DNA of 43,141 bases from Fibrobacter sp. (GCA_012515615.1 JAAYYB010000327.1:1-43141); one strand, 5' to 3'. Positions 1-9,288 are shown, counted from the stretch's first letter. Numbers and translations are program-made. The notes: a model not told the origin generated them from the sequence alone.

Positions 1-112
1 AAACCTGTGAACCTCTAAACCTGTGAACCTCTAAACCTGTGAACCTCTAAACCTGTGAACCTCTAAACCTGTGAACCTCTAAACCTGTGAACCTTTGAAC
101 CTGTGAACCTTT
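1..112. repeat. Tandem repeat, 16-bp unit aaacctgtgaacctct, about 7 copies, continuing off the window edge
   Basis: Direct reading: five exact copies at 1-80, then two slightly diverged copies (aaacctgtgaaccttt, gaacctgtgaaccttt) to 112. Each unit is itself a near-dimer of 8 bp (aacctgtg/aacctcta). Confidence 0.97.
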
Positions 113-117
113 AAACT

Positions 118-1173
118 ATGATTAATTTGAAAATGGTCGATTCTACCATGCAGTATCCCGGTATCAGGGAGGTCAAGTATACCAGACACGCTCAATTGCT
201 TGGTACCGGTGAAGGGATGCCTGAAAAAATTGTAACAAATCAGGATATTATCGACCAGTTCAACCTGATCGCATCCGATAGAGCTGTACAATACTCCATT
301 GGTATAAAAGAGCGACGAGCAGTGCAGACGGGTGTACTGCCATCAGAGTATCTTTACAAAGCGGTTCTGCAATGTTGCTCTAATGCCAACATTGCACCGG
401 AAAAGATCGATCGTATTATCTACGCGAAACTGGTTGGTGACCAATTGATACCGGCGACCTCTTTGAGAGTACTTGAAAAAATCGGTGTACGCAAAGGGAT
501 ACCAGTCATGGATATTTCTGTTGCGTGCAGCGGATTTTTACATGCAACCGATCTTGCACTAAGCTGCATAGATACAGGTGACGATTATGTGCTGGGTCTT
601 GGAGGTGATCGTGCATCACTTGATGCTAATGCTGAAATACTGAAAGACACACGAACGATATTTCTTAATGGTGATGGGTTTGCTGCAGCACTCTATGGAT
701 ATTCCCAAACGCCGAAATTTATATGTAAATACTTTTATACCGACAGTTCAATTGGCGAATTTGCCTACATTCCATTTGGAACCGAGTTTCTCAAAGAAAA
801 AGAGAAATTACTGACCGGTGCTTTCAATCTCACTATGCCCGATGGGCCAAAAATTCACCAGTCAATACTGGATTCTTTTCAGATCATTTCAAGTCAACTT
901 CTCGGGGCAAGCGGCATGCATTGGGATGATATCGATTTTATTATTACAAGCGATCAAACATCCATGGCATGGAAAGCTCAGCTGCAGCAGGCTGGTATAC
1001 CGGAATATAAAAGCTGCAGTTGTTTTCATAAATATGGAAACACTGTTGCAGCGATGGTGCCGTTAAATCTGCATGAAGCAATTATTAGCGGTAAACTTCA
1101 AAAAGGTATGATGGTCATGATGATGGGGCATGGCGCTGGTGCAAGCGGTGGTGGATTCATTTTCAGATTTTAA
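118..1173 (+). CDS. 3-oxoacyl-ACP synthase III (FabH/KAS III)-like protein, thiolase fold
   Basis: Active-site Cys context DISVACSGFLHATDLAL, C-terminal HKYGNTVAAMVPLNLHEAI (Asn motif) and GHGAGASGGGFIF. The usual HQAN His motif reads SDQTS. Start codon uncertain because the repeat abuts the ATG. Confidence 0.85.
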   Translation: MINLKMVDSTMQYPGIREVKYTRHAQLLGTGEGMPEKIVTNQDIIDQFNLIASDRAVQYSIGIKERRAVQTGVLPSEYLYKAVLQCCSNANIAPEKIDRIIYAKLVGDQLIPATSLRVLEKIGVRKGIPVMDISVACSGFLHATDLALSCIDTGDDYVLGLGGDRASLDANAEILKDTRTIFLNGDGFAAALYGYSQTPKFICKYFYTDSSIGEFAYIPFGTEFLKEKEKLLTGAFNLTMPDGPKIHQSILDSFQIISSQLLGASGMHWDDIDFIITSDQTSMAWKAQLQQAGIPEYKSCSCFHKYGNTVAAMVPLNLHEAIISGKLQKGMMVMMMGHGAGASGGGFIFRF

Positions 1174-1185
1174 GGTAATAATTTT

Positions 1186-3702
1186 TTGGTTTCACTTAAA
1201 AAAATATTGGAGTATACACCTGGAGAAAAAATTATTCTTCAGGGGAATGAAGCGTTTGCCTTAGGTATTCTACATGCCGGTTATCATGCTGCAGACGGGT
1301 ACCCTGGTACACCAAGTACTGAGGTGATGGAACATCTGCTTCAAGTACCTGATCTGATCTGCGCTCAATGGTCTGTCAATGAAGCTGTTGCGGTCGGGGT
1401 TGGTGCAGGTCATGCAATTGCGGGACACGATACCGTTGTCACCATGAAAGTTCCAGGATTGTTTCAGGCGGCAGATGTTGTTGCTTCTGCTGCGTTTTTT
1501 AACAGCTTTTCCGGTGCGTTGGTATTATTTGTATCAACAGATCATGCTCCATCAAGCACACAATACATCGTTGACTCACGTCATTTTCTTTCATCACTGC
1601 ATATTCCGGTAATCGAACCGCGAGATCATCAGGACCTTTACTTGAGTGCCCTAAGAGCTGCGGATCTCAGCAGGAAGTTTTCGACTCCTGTTGTGATCCT
1701 CTGCTCATCGGTGCTGTCGCATTCAGAAGGTATTATCACATTGATTCAATCACGACAAATTGAATCAGTGATGAAAAAAGAGAGCCTCTCAAATGTGCTT
1801 TTGCCACGGGATGCACGATTGAGCTTTAATAATGCAGTTATGAAAAAAATGCCGAAAATTCGCATCAGCATCGAAAATGAAGATTTCATACATTCGGTAA
1901 CCGGTAAGGATAACTGGGGAATCATTGCGTGTGGTGAAGCGGCATTAATTGTTAAAGAAACATTATCTCTTCAAAATCTGCAACCGCAGCAATTATATCT
2001 TGGAATATCCAACCCCTTACCTTTTGATACAATTGATCAATGGGTAAAGGGAGTTGATGGACAGATTTTTATCATTGAAGATGGTGAACGTTTTGTTGAA
2101 AGCAAAATGAAACAGCATGGTTTGAATGTAATTGGAAAGCAAGGGTTTGAAACCATAACACACTGGACTCCTGATTTACTTTCAAACATACTGGAATCTC
2201 ATGAATTCACGGAAAAACATGCTGTTTTGACAGCCTTTGATGAACAACCTGTAAATCGGTATCCGGCAATATGCCCCGGATGCCCCTATAAAGCTGTCAG
2301 CATGGCTATACAAACCTTAAAAAAGCGCAGGAAAATCGATATCGTTTTTGGTGATATCGGTTGTTCAACTTTACTTCATTTTCAGAAAGCGCTTGATTTA
2401 AACTTATGTATGGGCGCATCTGAATCAATGAGACAGGGATATGTTTTGTCACAGCCGCAAAATGCACACCGTGTGATCAGTCTGATTGGTGATTCCAGTG
2501 AATGTCACTCTGGAATGGATGCGACCAGAAATGCGGTTTTCAGAAGTATACCTGGGGTAAAAGTAATTCTGGACAACAGTTCAGTCGCAATGACCGGGGG
2601 CCAGAAATCGCCTACAAGGAAAAATTCGGATGGGACTAAAAAATGCGATCTGAATAGTGTTCATAAATCTGAAGGTGTTGAATGCATTAACGTCGATGCA
2701 TATGATTACAAAGGTATTGTACAAAATCTTGAAACTGCATTGAGTAACGCTGAAAAAGGAATCTTTTCATCTATTGTTATTGATGGCGAATGTGTCCAAA
2801 CAAAAAACAACAAAGGGAAAAATGAAACACAGTTATTGCTGAATCAACAACTTTGCACAAAATGCGGTACCTGTTCTGTGTGTCCGGCAATTGATTTTTC
2901 TCCATTTTCGTATCCCCTCATAAATTCTCTATGCACCCGTTGCGGCAGCGGAAAAGAACTATGTGTAAAATTGTGCCCTTCCGGTGCACTCTACATCAAA
3001 AATAAGTTACAAAAAGATCACAGTTGCGAAACCCTAACGAATGTTCCGGCAAATAAAACTGCAAAGGTACATCACCACATCGATATCGAGCTGCCTGATA
3101 CGCTAAGAGTTTTAATTTGCGGGGTTGGGGGGCAGGGCAATTTATTCATGGGAAAAGTCCTGACTCATTTGATGCAGCACACTTCGTATATGAATAAGAA
3201 TATTTTAAAAGGTGAAGTTCACGGGATGGCTCAAAAGGGTGGATGTGTGCACTCTACAATCGCGTTTGGAAATGTCCATTCACCCGTTTTCGCATCAAAA
3301 AGTGTAGATATCATGATTGCAATGGAACAGAATGAATCGTTGCGTCCACAATATCTCGAGTTACTGAAACCCGATGCGACAATAATTCTGAACTCCTGCT
3401 CAATTACTCCACAAGGGGGTGATGCAGATTCACTTCTTTCACTGGAAGAAATTCTTCTGCATCTTGAACAATTCAATGTAATAGTAAGTGATACCAGGCA
3501 ACTGGCACTTCATCATGCCAATTCCTATATCCTTGGTTTGCTATCGAAAACGACACCATTCAGCCTTATCCCGGAAGAACTGTGGTTTGAGGTATTGGAA
3601 GATTTATCCAAAACTCCTGAAATTGCAAACGACAATATCGGCGCGTTTAAAGCAGGTCGATTTGACTTATTCAAACAAATGCAATCGAGCCATTTGAAAT
3701 AA
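1186..3702 (+). CDS. Indolepyruvate:ferredoxin oxidoreductase, fused alpha (IorA) and beta (IorB) subunits
   Basis: IorA motifs GYPGTPSTEVMEHL, CPGCPYKAVSMAIQTLKKRRKIDIVFGDIGCSTL, LIGDSSECHSGMDATRNAV; Fe-S region CTKCGTCSVCP...CTRCGSGKELCVKLCPSGAL; then IorB-like LRVLICGVGGQGNLFMGKVL...GEVHGMAQKGGCVHSTIAFG. TTG start, 12 nt after the upstream stop. Confidence 0.88.
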   Translation: MVSLKKILEYTPGEKIILQGNEAFALGILHAGYHAADGYPGTPSTEVMEHLLQVPDLICAQWSVNEAVAVGVGAGHAIAGHDTVVTMKVPGLFQAADVVASAAFFNSFSGALVLFVSTDHAPSSTQYIVDSRHFLSSLHIPVIEPRDHQDLYLSALRAADLSRKFSTPVVILCSSVLSHSEGIITLIQSRQIESVMKKESLSNVLLPRDARLSFNNAVMKKMPKIRISIENEDFIHSVTGKDNWGIIACGEAALIVKETLSLQNLQPQQLYLGISNPLPFDTIDQWVKGVDGQIFIIEDGERFVESKMKQHGLNVIGKQGFETITHWTPDLLSNILESHEFTEKHAVLTAFDEQPVNRYPAICPGCPYKAVSMAIQTLKKRRKIDIVFGDIGCSTLLHFQKALDLNLCMGASESMRQGYVLSQPQNAHRVISLIGDSSECHSGMDATRNAVFRSIPGVKVILDNSSVAMTGGQKSPTRKNSDGTKKCDLNSVHKSEGVECINVDAYDYKGIVQNLETALSNAEKGIFSSIVIDGECVQTKNNKGKNETQLLLNQQLCTKCGTCSVCPAIDFSPFSYPLINSLCTRCGSGKELCVKLCPSGALYIKNKLQKDHSCETLTNVPANKTAKVHHHIDIELPDTLRVLICGVGGQGNLFMGKVLTHLMQHTSYMNKNILKGEVHGMAQKGGCVHSTIAFGNVHSPVFASKSVDIMIAMEQNESLRPQYLELLKPDATIILNSCSITPQGGDADSLLSLEEILLHLEQFNVIVSDTRQLALHHANSYILGLLSKTTPFSLIPEELWFEVLEDLSKTPEIANDNIGAFKAGRFDLFKQMQSSHLK

Positions 3703-3768
3703 AAGGGACCCCGGTTGGCAAAGAGGATAATTCAGTTCACAGGAAAGAATGCAGGTAGTGCAAAAGGT

Positions 3769-4548
3769 TTACAGCGGCCACTTCTTTTTTGTATGCCGTC
3801 TCGTTGTCCATCGCAAGCCTGTCTCAAGAGCGATTTTGGAATGACGTAATTTTATCGATTCATCCTTTGCTTCATCTGTAAGCCCCGCATCAAACCTGAG
3901 CCCCATGAGAAGATCCATTGCCCGAAGCTGTACCTCACCACCGAAAGAACAGCCCACTCCCATGCTTGTCGTATTAAACAGCGGTTTATCATCCATTTCG
4001 ATTGTGTTAGTGCTGTTTTCAAATTTCGCACTTGCAAGGAATGAAAACCAGGGCCCGAAAGTGATGTAAAAGCCGCCGCTGTTAAGGGGAAGCATCAGTT
4101 TTGTCTCGAGGGGGACTGTAATGTAGGTCGTTCTTAACTTCGCATCAATGGCAGGTTCAGATATCTGGTTCCCGCTGAAATCATAAACCGGAACACCTTT
4201 CCATTTTGTACCGCTGAATGCCAGTCCGACACCAGTGTTTACAGAAAGCACAAGGTTCAGTGACTGTTCCCACCCGATTAAAAAGTCCGGTGTCAGGAAC
4301 AGTCCATTATTTGCATACTCTTTATAGTCAAACGATTGTGATCCCTCAGGCAGTGTGCTGTAATGGTTATCTGGAGGAATGATGTAAAGATCTGTGCCGT
4401 AGAGTAGATTAAGTCCAAAACCGGCCCGGACAAAAGGACCGCTGCCGAGAGCAGCCAGAAGTGAAGATGTAGCGGCTAAAACAATCATATGACATGGGAT
4501 AATCCGCAGCCATATCCGATTCCAAAAGTTATGTTTTAAGTAACCCAT
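3769..4548 (-). CDS. Outer-membrane beta-barrel protein (PorT/OmpA-barrel-like)
   Basis: N-terminal hydrophobic segment, then alternating beta-strands (FVRAGFGLNLLYG, GFYITFGPWFSFLASAKF, MGVGCSFGGEVQLRA). Similar organisation to the neighbour at 4769-5542. Confidence 0.65.
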   Translation of the reverse strand: MGYLKHNFWNRIWLRIIPCHMIVLAATSSLLAALGSGPFVRAGFGLNLLYGTDLYIIPPDNHYSTLPEGSQSFDYKEYANNGLFLTPDFLIGWEQSLNLVLSVNTGVGLAFSGTKWKGVPVYDFSGNQISEPAIDAKLRTTYITVPLETKLMLPLNSGGFYITFGPWFSFLASAKFENSTNTIEMDDKPLFNTTSMGVGCSFGGEVQLRAMDLLMGLRFDAGLTDEAKDESIKLRHSKIALETGLRWTTRRHTKKKWPL

Positions 4549-4591
4549 TTCATCTCCTTCCTGCCCGTTCTTACTCTCAAATCAGCTTTAG

Positions 4592-4746
4592 GGTACCTCT
4601 AAAAATTCATTTTCCGCTGCAGCCGGCTGCGAATTCTACTGCGCTTCGTTGTAATCGACGAATCACAGCGGATTCGCCTCTTTCGTGCGCCTGGCGCAGC
4701 GAATTCTCGCTCGGCCTCGCTTGAAAACTGAACATTTAGAGGTACC
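4592..4746. mobile_element. MITE-like non-coding element with terminal inverted repeats and putative 6-bp target duplication
   Basis: Left end ggtacctctaaaaattcattttc, right end gaaaactgaacatttagaggtacc (inverted, imperfect over about 24 bp). Flanked by identical ctttag at 4586-4591 and 4747-4752. No plausible internal ORF. Confidence 0.7.
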
Positions 4747-4768
4747 CTTTAGTTTCATGTATATTCTG

Positions 4769-5542
4769 TTAATTCTTTTCCGGTGGAACATTCATCCTGA
4801 AACCCAGGCTGATCGGAACAAATTCGCCCTCCTGAGTCTTTACTGAAGATACCGGGGAGAGGTTAATCAAACCTTTGTGATACCCTGATTCGATCAGCAG
4901 AAAGCCGGCTCTGGCGATAGCCAGTTCTACACCGAAACGAAATCCAAGCGACAGGTTGAACCTGGGGGTCAGATCACCCAGATCCAGCTCATAGTTTAAG
5001 AGGCTATCCTTATATGTTGAGGAAAGGAGTATCGATGCTTTTGGGCCGGCGGCAAGGTAAAGCCCGCTGCGACGGATCGGAAGAGTAACCTTGATGTCAA
5101 CGGGGATATTGAGCCAGTGACGGTCAATTTCTGATGCGACAAACGGGTCCTCGCTAAAATCCGGGTTGACCGTGGCAGCATTTGCATCCAGTAACGCATA
5201 CTGATACCCAATTGCCCCTCTGATAGAGAGCATCTTGTTGAAAGATTTTTCATAACCCGCCAGAAATGAATACCGGACAGCGTACTGAAAATCAATAGGG
5301 TAAGTGGAGATTACTGTGTTATGATTTGTATCAGCCAATTCCTGGCCATTGATAATAAAGCGGATTGAATCACCGTCTTCCGACCCGAATGCACCCCCTG
5401 GAAACTGAACGATTTTATCACCTTTCATTTTACCCTTGCTGACATTGGCCTGGAGAAAAATTCCTGAACCCTGTGCGCCGAATGAAACTACTGCTGAAAA
5501 CATTACAATTACAAAGGCAATTTGTTTGAACATAAACACCAC
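4769..5542 (-). CDS. Outer-membrane beta-barrel protein
   Basis: Signal peptide (FKQIAFVIVMFSAVVSFGAQG), barrel-like strands (AVRYSFLAGYEKSFNKMLSIRGAIGYQYALL, GLYLAAGPKASILLSS, FGVELAIARAGFLLIESGYHKGLINL). Confidence 0.65.
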   Translation of the reverse strand: MVFMFKQIAFVIVMFSAVVSFGAQGSGIFLQANVSKGKMKGDKIVQFPGGAFGSEDGDSIRFIINGQELADTNHNTVISTYPIDFQYAVRYSFLAGYEKSFNKMLSIRGAIGYQYALLDANAATVNPDFSEDPFVASEIDRHWLNIPVDIKVTLPIRRSGLYLAAGPKASILLSSTYKDSLLNYELDLGDLTPRFNLSLGFRFGVELAIARAGFLLIESGYHKGLINLSPVSSVKTQEGEFVPISLGFRMNVPPEKN

Positions 5543-5657
5543 CTGTAAAGGTTAGCTGACGATTTGTGGATGAAAAAAGCATCTTTTCGAAGTTGAAGCT
5601 ATATTGATCAAAATAAATATTAAGTCCAGCACTGACAACCAGTTTAGAAGTTTCAGG

Positions 5658-7301
5658 CTATTTCTCTGGTTCAGCCCTGGTAAGGTCTTTGTTAATCACC
5701 GGGATGCCGTTCACTATTTTTTCCAGGCCTTTTTTGCTCAGAGTCAAACCAAGAACCCGATCATAGAGAGAAAGTGCCATACAATACTGTACCCTCATCT
5801 CAAGTTCTCGTTCACAGGCATTAGCCAGTTCCTGCTCCATTTCAAATATTTTGCGTACATTACTCAATCCGGCCCGCAGCCGGACCAGCTCACTCTGCAG
5901 AAGAGAATTACGGTATTCAACAACAACCGCTGCGTTTTTAAGATTGTGCGCCAGATCCCGAATTCTATCTGATATCAAAAGAAACTGAGCCGTCAATTCA
6001 TTTCTTATGGACTGCTCTTCATCTTCTGCAATCTTCTGATTCAGTTTCTCAGCCTTTAACAGGTTCCTCTCACGGATCCCTGTGCCAAGCGGAATTTTCA
6101 GCTCAATTGCACATGTCCAGTTTTGTTTATTCTGCTCCGGATCAAGAAACTTTTCACCTGCAGAGGATTCAGGATTTTTGCTGAAACCGGAAACTCCTAT
6201 GATGCCTGACACATTGAGTTCCGGTAAAACTTTACCCCTCATCTGGGAAACAGCACCCTTGCTCCGTATTCTGTTAAATTGCGCGATCAGCAGCTCTGGC
6301 TGATTTATTGACATAACACTATCAGCTTTACTGATCGGAAGTGAATCAGGAAGCTGGTTTTCAGGGCTGACCTGAATCGGTGTAACTGCAGTCAAAACAG
6401 CATTAACAGAATCTGGTGTACAACCGATCAACTGCATAAGTTCATTTGCCGCACCAGCATGTTCCATTTTTACATCTGATAAGTTTATCTGCCGCTGAGC
6501 ATGCTGTGAAGAGACCTCAACTGCATCGAGTTTTGAAATTATCCCTGATGCGACAAGTGTACGGCTCTCATTTACAATCTGATTAGCAACCGCTAATGAC
6601 TTCACGGCGTTACGCCTTTTTTCCTGGAGGTATACCACTTTCCAGTATGTGTTTTCCAGATTATAGCATTGAGACATCAACGTAGATCGATACCGGTGAT
6701 ATGCTACCTGTCGTTCGGCCCTGGCGATCTTAATTTCAGACAGGGGGCCGTTACCGACAAAGTCTTTTAAGAGCGGCTGAGTAACTGCCACATTGGAACT
6801 GAGAGTCGGCCATTCAAGAGAACTCTGTGCAAAAAGGATGTCTTTTTGTGCCAGACTAAAGCCATACCGTGTCCCTGTCGGAAGCACGCCCTCGATTCCG
6901 CCTTTCTGCGATTCCCGCAGTTCAGTAAGTAAAGCATCAGGACGTTCAGATTCGGAATACTCATAGGAACCGGTAAGATAGGGTTCAAACACACCGAATG
7001 CCGCATGAAAGCGGCTTTCCCCTATAAGGTACTCGAGTTTCGCCTTTTTGATCTCCCTGTTATTAACTAACAACTTTTTTACCGCGTCATCAAGCGACAG
7101 CGGCAAAGCGGCCTTTTCGACCTGTTCCGGAATATCAGGTTCAGCGATCGATTTAATCATGTTTATGCGATCTTGTGCAATTTTGCCCGGATCTGGAACA
7201 AAAGTGGACCTGGTCTCTTGAACAATCGATAATGTATCGATTACCCCTTCTGCCCAGAGACAAATGTACACAACCGCTATTGCCATCAAACATTTGTGCA
7301 T
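5658..7301 (-). CDS. TolC-family outer-membrane efflux/secretion protein
   Basis: Two-repeat TolC pattern: LSLDDAVKKLLVNNREIKKAKLEYLIGESRFHAAFGVFEPYLTGSYEYSESERP; LLKDFVGNGPLSEIKIARAERQVAYHRYRSTL; SRTLVASGIISKLDAVEVSSQHAQ. Start overlaps the SecA-like stop (TAATG). Confidence 0.9.
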   Translation of the reverse strand: MHKCLMAIAVVYICLWAEGVIDTLSIVQETRSTFVPDPGKIAQDRINMIKSIAEPDIPEQVEKAALPLSLDDAVKKLLVNNREIKKAKLEYLIGESRFHAAFGVFEPYLTGSYEYSESERPDALLTELRESQKGGIEGVLPTGTRYGFSLAQKDILFAQSSLEWPTLSSNVAVTQPLLKDFVGNGPLSEIKIARAERQVAYHRYRSTLMSQCYNLENTYWKVVYLQEKRRNAVKSLAVANQIVNESRTLVASGIISKLDAVEVSSQHAQRQINLSDVKMEHAGAANELMQLIGCTPDSVNAVLTAVTPIQVSPENQLPDSLPISKADSVMSINQPELLIAQFNRIRSKGAVSQMRGKVLPELNVSGIIGVSGFSKNPESSAGEKFLDPEQNKQNWTCAIELKIPLGTGIRERNLLKAEKLNQKIAEDEEQSIRNELTAQFLLISDRIRDLAHNLKNAAVVVEYRNSLLQSELVRLRAGLSNVRKIFEMEQELANACERELEMRVQYCMALSLYDRVLGLTLSKKGLEKIVNGIPVINKDLTRAEPEK

Positions 7302-9028
7302 TACTGAACATCTCCCCTTGTAAAAGAGAGCGAATCATCAAGCCAGAGGTCCATCTTCTGGATCGCGATGCGGCTCTGTGCAGCTTTCCGCTGGGCGTTA
7401 GATTGAGCACTGCGTATCACAATACCGGCAAACCATTCCCCCGCAGTTTTCACTGTGGAAAGAAGCGCAAGTGCTGCTTTTCTACTCATTTTATTTCCAT
7501 GACGGAGAACCAGTTCATCATCCAGTGCTGCAAATGTCCGGTTACTGCCGGGGTCGCCCTGACGCCCGCTTCTTCCATATAATTGACGGTCGATACGACC
7601 AGATTCATGAAATTCTGTTGCAATCACATGGAGCCCACCGCACTTTACAGAACGTTGATCAAGAAGAATATCTGTTCCACGCCCAGCCATATTTGTCGCG
7701 ACTGTGATTGCTCCATGACTGCCTGCACGAGAGATGATTACAGCTTCCTCTTTGTGACGGACTGCATTGATCACTTCACAGGAGAGCCCCCGTTTCTTCA
7801 GATTTTCCGCAAGCCGCTCACTGAGCTCGACACTGCGTGTTCCAATTAAAACAGGCCTCCCGTTTTTATGTACACTCTCTATTTCCTCCAGCACCGCATC
7901 CCATTTCTGTTTCTGATCATAAAAGATCCGTGCGGGATATGATGTGCGTTTGCAAGGACGGTTTCGGGGGATTGGGATCACAGGTAAATCATACACCTGC
8001 CATAACTCGCCCCTCTCCTCATGTGCCGTACCGGTCATTCCTGCCAGATATTTGTAATACCGGAAAAACCGCTGAAAGCTGATCCGCGCAAGAGTTTCAT
8101 TGGGGGGTGTAATCGGTACCCCTTCTTTTACTTCTATCATCTGATGAAGTCCATCGCTCCAGGAGCGCATAGGCATGATCCGGCCTGTAAACTCATCAAC
8201 AATAACCACTTTATTATCCTGAACCACATACTGTTTATCCCGATGATAAAATTCACGTGCGATAAGCGCCTGACGCAGCAGTTCCCGCATGAATCCAACG
8301 CCGGAAAACCGTTTGGGGATTCTCGATTCGCAAAGGACCTCTTTTACATCGAGTCGTTTATCGAGGTGCAGGTCTTTGTGCCTGTAATCAAGGCTATAGT
8401 CCTTTCCAGCAACAAGATTCTGAGATGCCTCAAAAGCAACTTTGCATGCAGTATTCAGCTCCTCATCTTCCCTTTGTCTTGAAATAATCAGCGGAGTAAC
8501 AGCTTCATCTATCAGCAGACTGTCCGCTTCGTCAATTATTGCCGCATGCAATCCGCGCATTACAGCACCATCACATTGCAGCGGGTGGCCTGTTACCACC
8601 TTTCTGATCAAACGCCGCTCAAATTTCTGCAGTGACCCCAGAGCTATGCGGTCGCGAAGAAAATCTGCAGTAACCTCCTTGGCCGTTGAATAGGTAATAT
8701 CAGCTGAGTACCCTTTTTTCCTCATAGCCGGATCCATGGTGGAAATTACATACCCGACTGATACTCCGCAGAACGAATAGAGCGGTTCAAGTTTTTGAGC
8801 ATCTCTTTCCGCAAGATAATCGTTTGCTGTAACTATATGACAGGGCATTCCACTCCACCCCCTGATAATTGCTGTCAATGAAGCAGTCAGCGTTTTCCCT
8901 TCACCAGTAGCCATTTCCGCGACGAAACCATTAAATAGTGCAAGTGCACCTGCAGTCTGAACAGTAAATGGACGCATACCAAGCACCCGAAATGACGCTT
9001 CATGTATCATGGCCAGCGCTGAAAACAA
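7301..9028 (-). CDS. SecA-like preprotein translocase ATPase (reduced paralog; N-terminus likely extends to 9288 through a frame change)
   Basis: SecA motifs EMATGEGKTLTASL, HIVTANDYLAERDAQ, IIDEADSLLIDEAVTPLIIS, YLAGMTGTAHEE, ATNMAGRGTDILL, GGLHVIATEFHESGRIDRQLYGRSGRQGDPGSNRTFAALDDEL. The protein stops soon after the second ATPase lobe; no full C-terminal helical domain or zinc tail is visible. Confidence 0.93.
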   Translation of the reverse strand: MFSALAMIHEASFRVLGMRPFTVQTAGALALFNGFVAEMATGEGKTLTASLTAIIRGWSGMPCHIVTANDYLAERDAQKLEPLYSFCGVSVGYVISTMDPAMRKKGYSADITYSTAKEVTADFLRDRIALGSLQKFERRLIRKVVTGHPLQCDGAVMRGLHAAIIDEADSLLIDEAVTPLIISRQREDEELNTACKVAFEASQNLVAGKDYSLDYRHKDLHLDKRLDVKEVLCESRIPKRFSGVGFMRELLRQALIAREFYHRDKQYVVQDNKVVIVDEFTGRIMPMRSWSDGLHQMIEVKEGVPITPPNETLARISFQRFFRYYKYLAGMTGTAHEERGELWQVYDLPVIPIPRNRPCKRTSYPARIFYDQKQKWDAVLEEIESVHKNGRPVLIGTRSVELSERLAENLKKRGLSCEVINAVRHKEEAVIISRAGSHGAITVATNMAGRGTDILLDQRSVKCGGLHVIATEFHESGRIDRQLYGRSGRQGDPGSNRTFAALDDELVLRHGNKMSRKAALALLSTVKTAGEWFAGIVIRSAQSNAQRKAAQSRIAIQKMDLWLDDSLSFTRGDVQ

Positions 9029-9090
9029 AGCCTCATCACCAGGATAATTTTTTCTCCTGTACTCCCCTGCATATTGGCGAAGTTTACTTT

Positions 9091-9288
9091 TCAGTTCCCG
9101 GTCTGAGATACTTTTAATAGTTTGGCTTGAGCCTGTATCACCTCTGCGTCTTTCATAAGTTTTCGTTTAACCGCAGAGCGGCTTTTATGGAGACCAGCAA
9201 GGCGATACAGCATTCCATCAAGGCCACCGGGAATTTTCTTCCGGTGCTTGATTTCCGTAAGCCGGTACTGAGTTGTAAGATCGTTCAT
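9091..9288 (-). CDS. Short ORF that is probably the N-terminal part of the SecA-like protein in another frame
   Basis: MNDLTTQ...KRKLMKDAEVIQAQAKLLK joins, after one extra A at the A4 run (9112-9115), to SISDRELKSKLRQYAGEYRRKNYPGDEALFSALAMIHEASFRVLGM, matching the SecA N-terminal pattern ([27 protein letters not shown]...REASKRVFGM). Confidence 0.75.
   Translation of the reverse strand: MNDLTTQYRLTEIKHRKKIPGGLDGMLYRLAGLHKSRSAVKRKLMKDAEVIQAQAKLLKVSQTGN

Noticed and set aside
1-112. Possible CRISPR array
   Set aside because: Units are contiguous 16-mers without unique spacers; simple tandem repeat.
3703-3768. Bidirectional terminator between convergent genes
   Set aside because: No convincing hairpin plus U-tract found by eye.
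7175-8693. Plus-strand ORFs opposite the SecA-like gene (7175-7582, 8021-8482, 8442-8693)
   Set aside because: No domain signal; the minus strand carries strong SecA motifs throughout.
9105-9125. Canonical programmed -1 frameshift site in the SecA-like gene
   Set aside because: The sequence TATTAAAAG does not form a standard X XXY YYZ heptamer in the zero frame; an indel is simpler, though recoding is not excluded.
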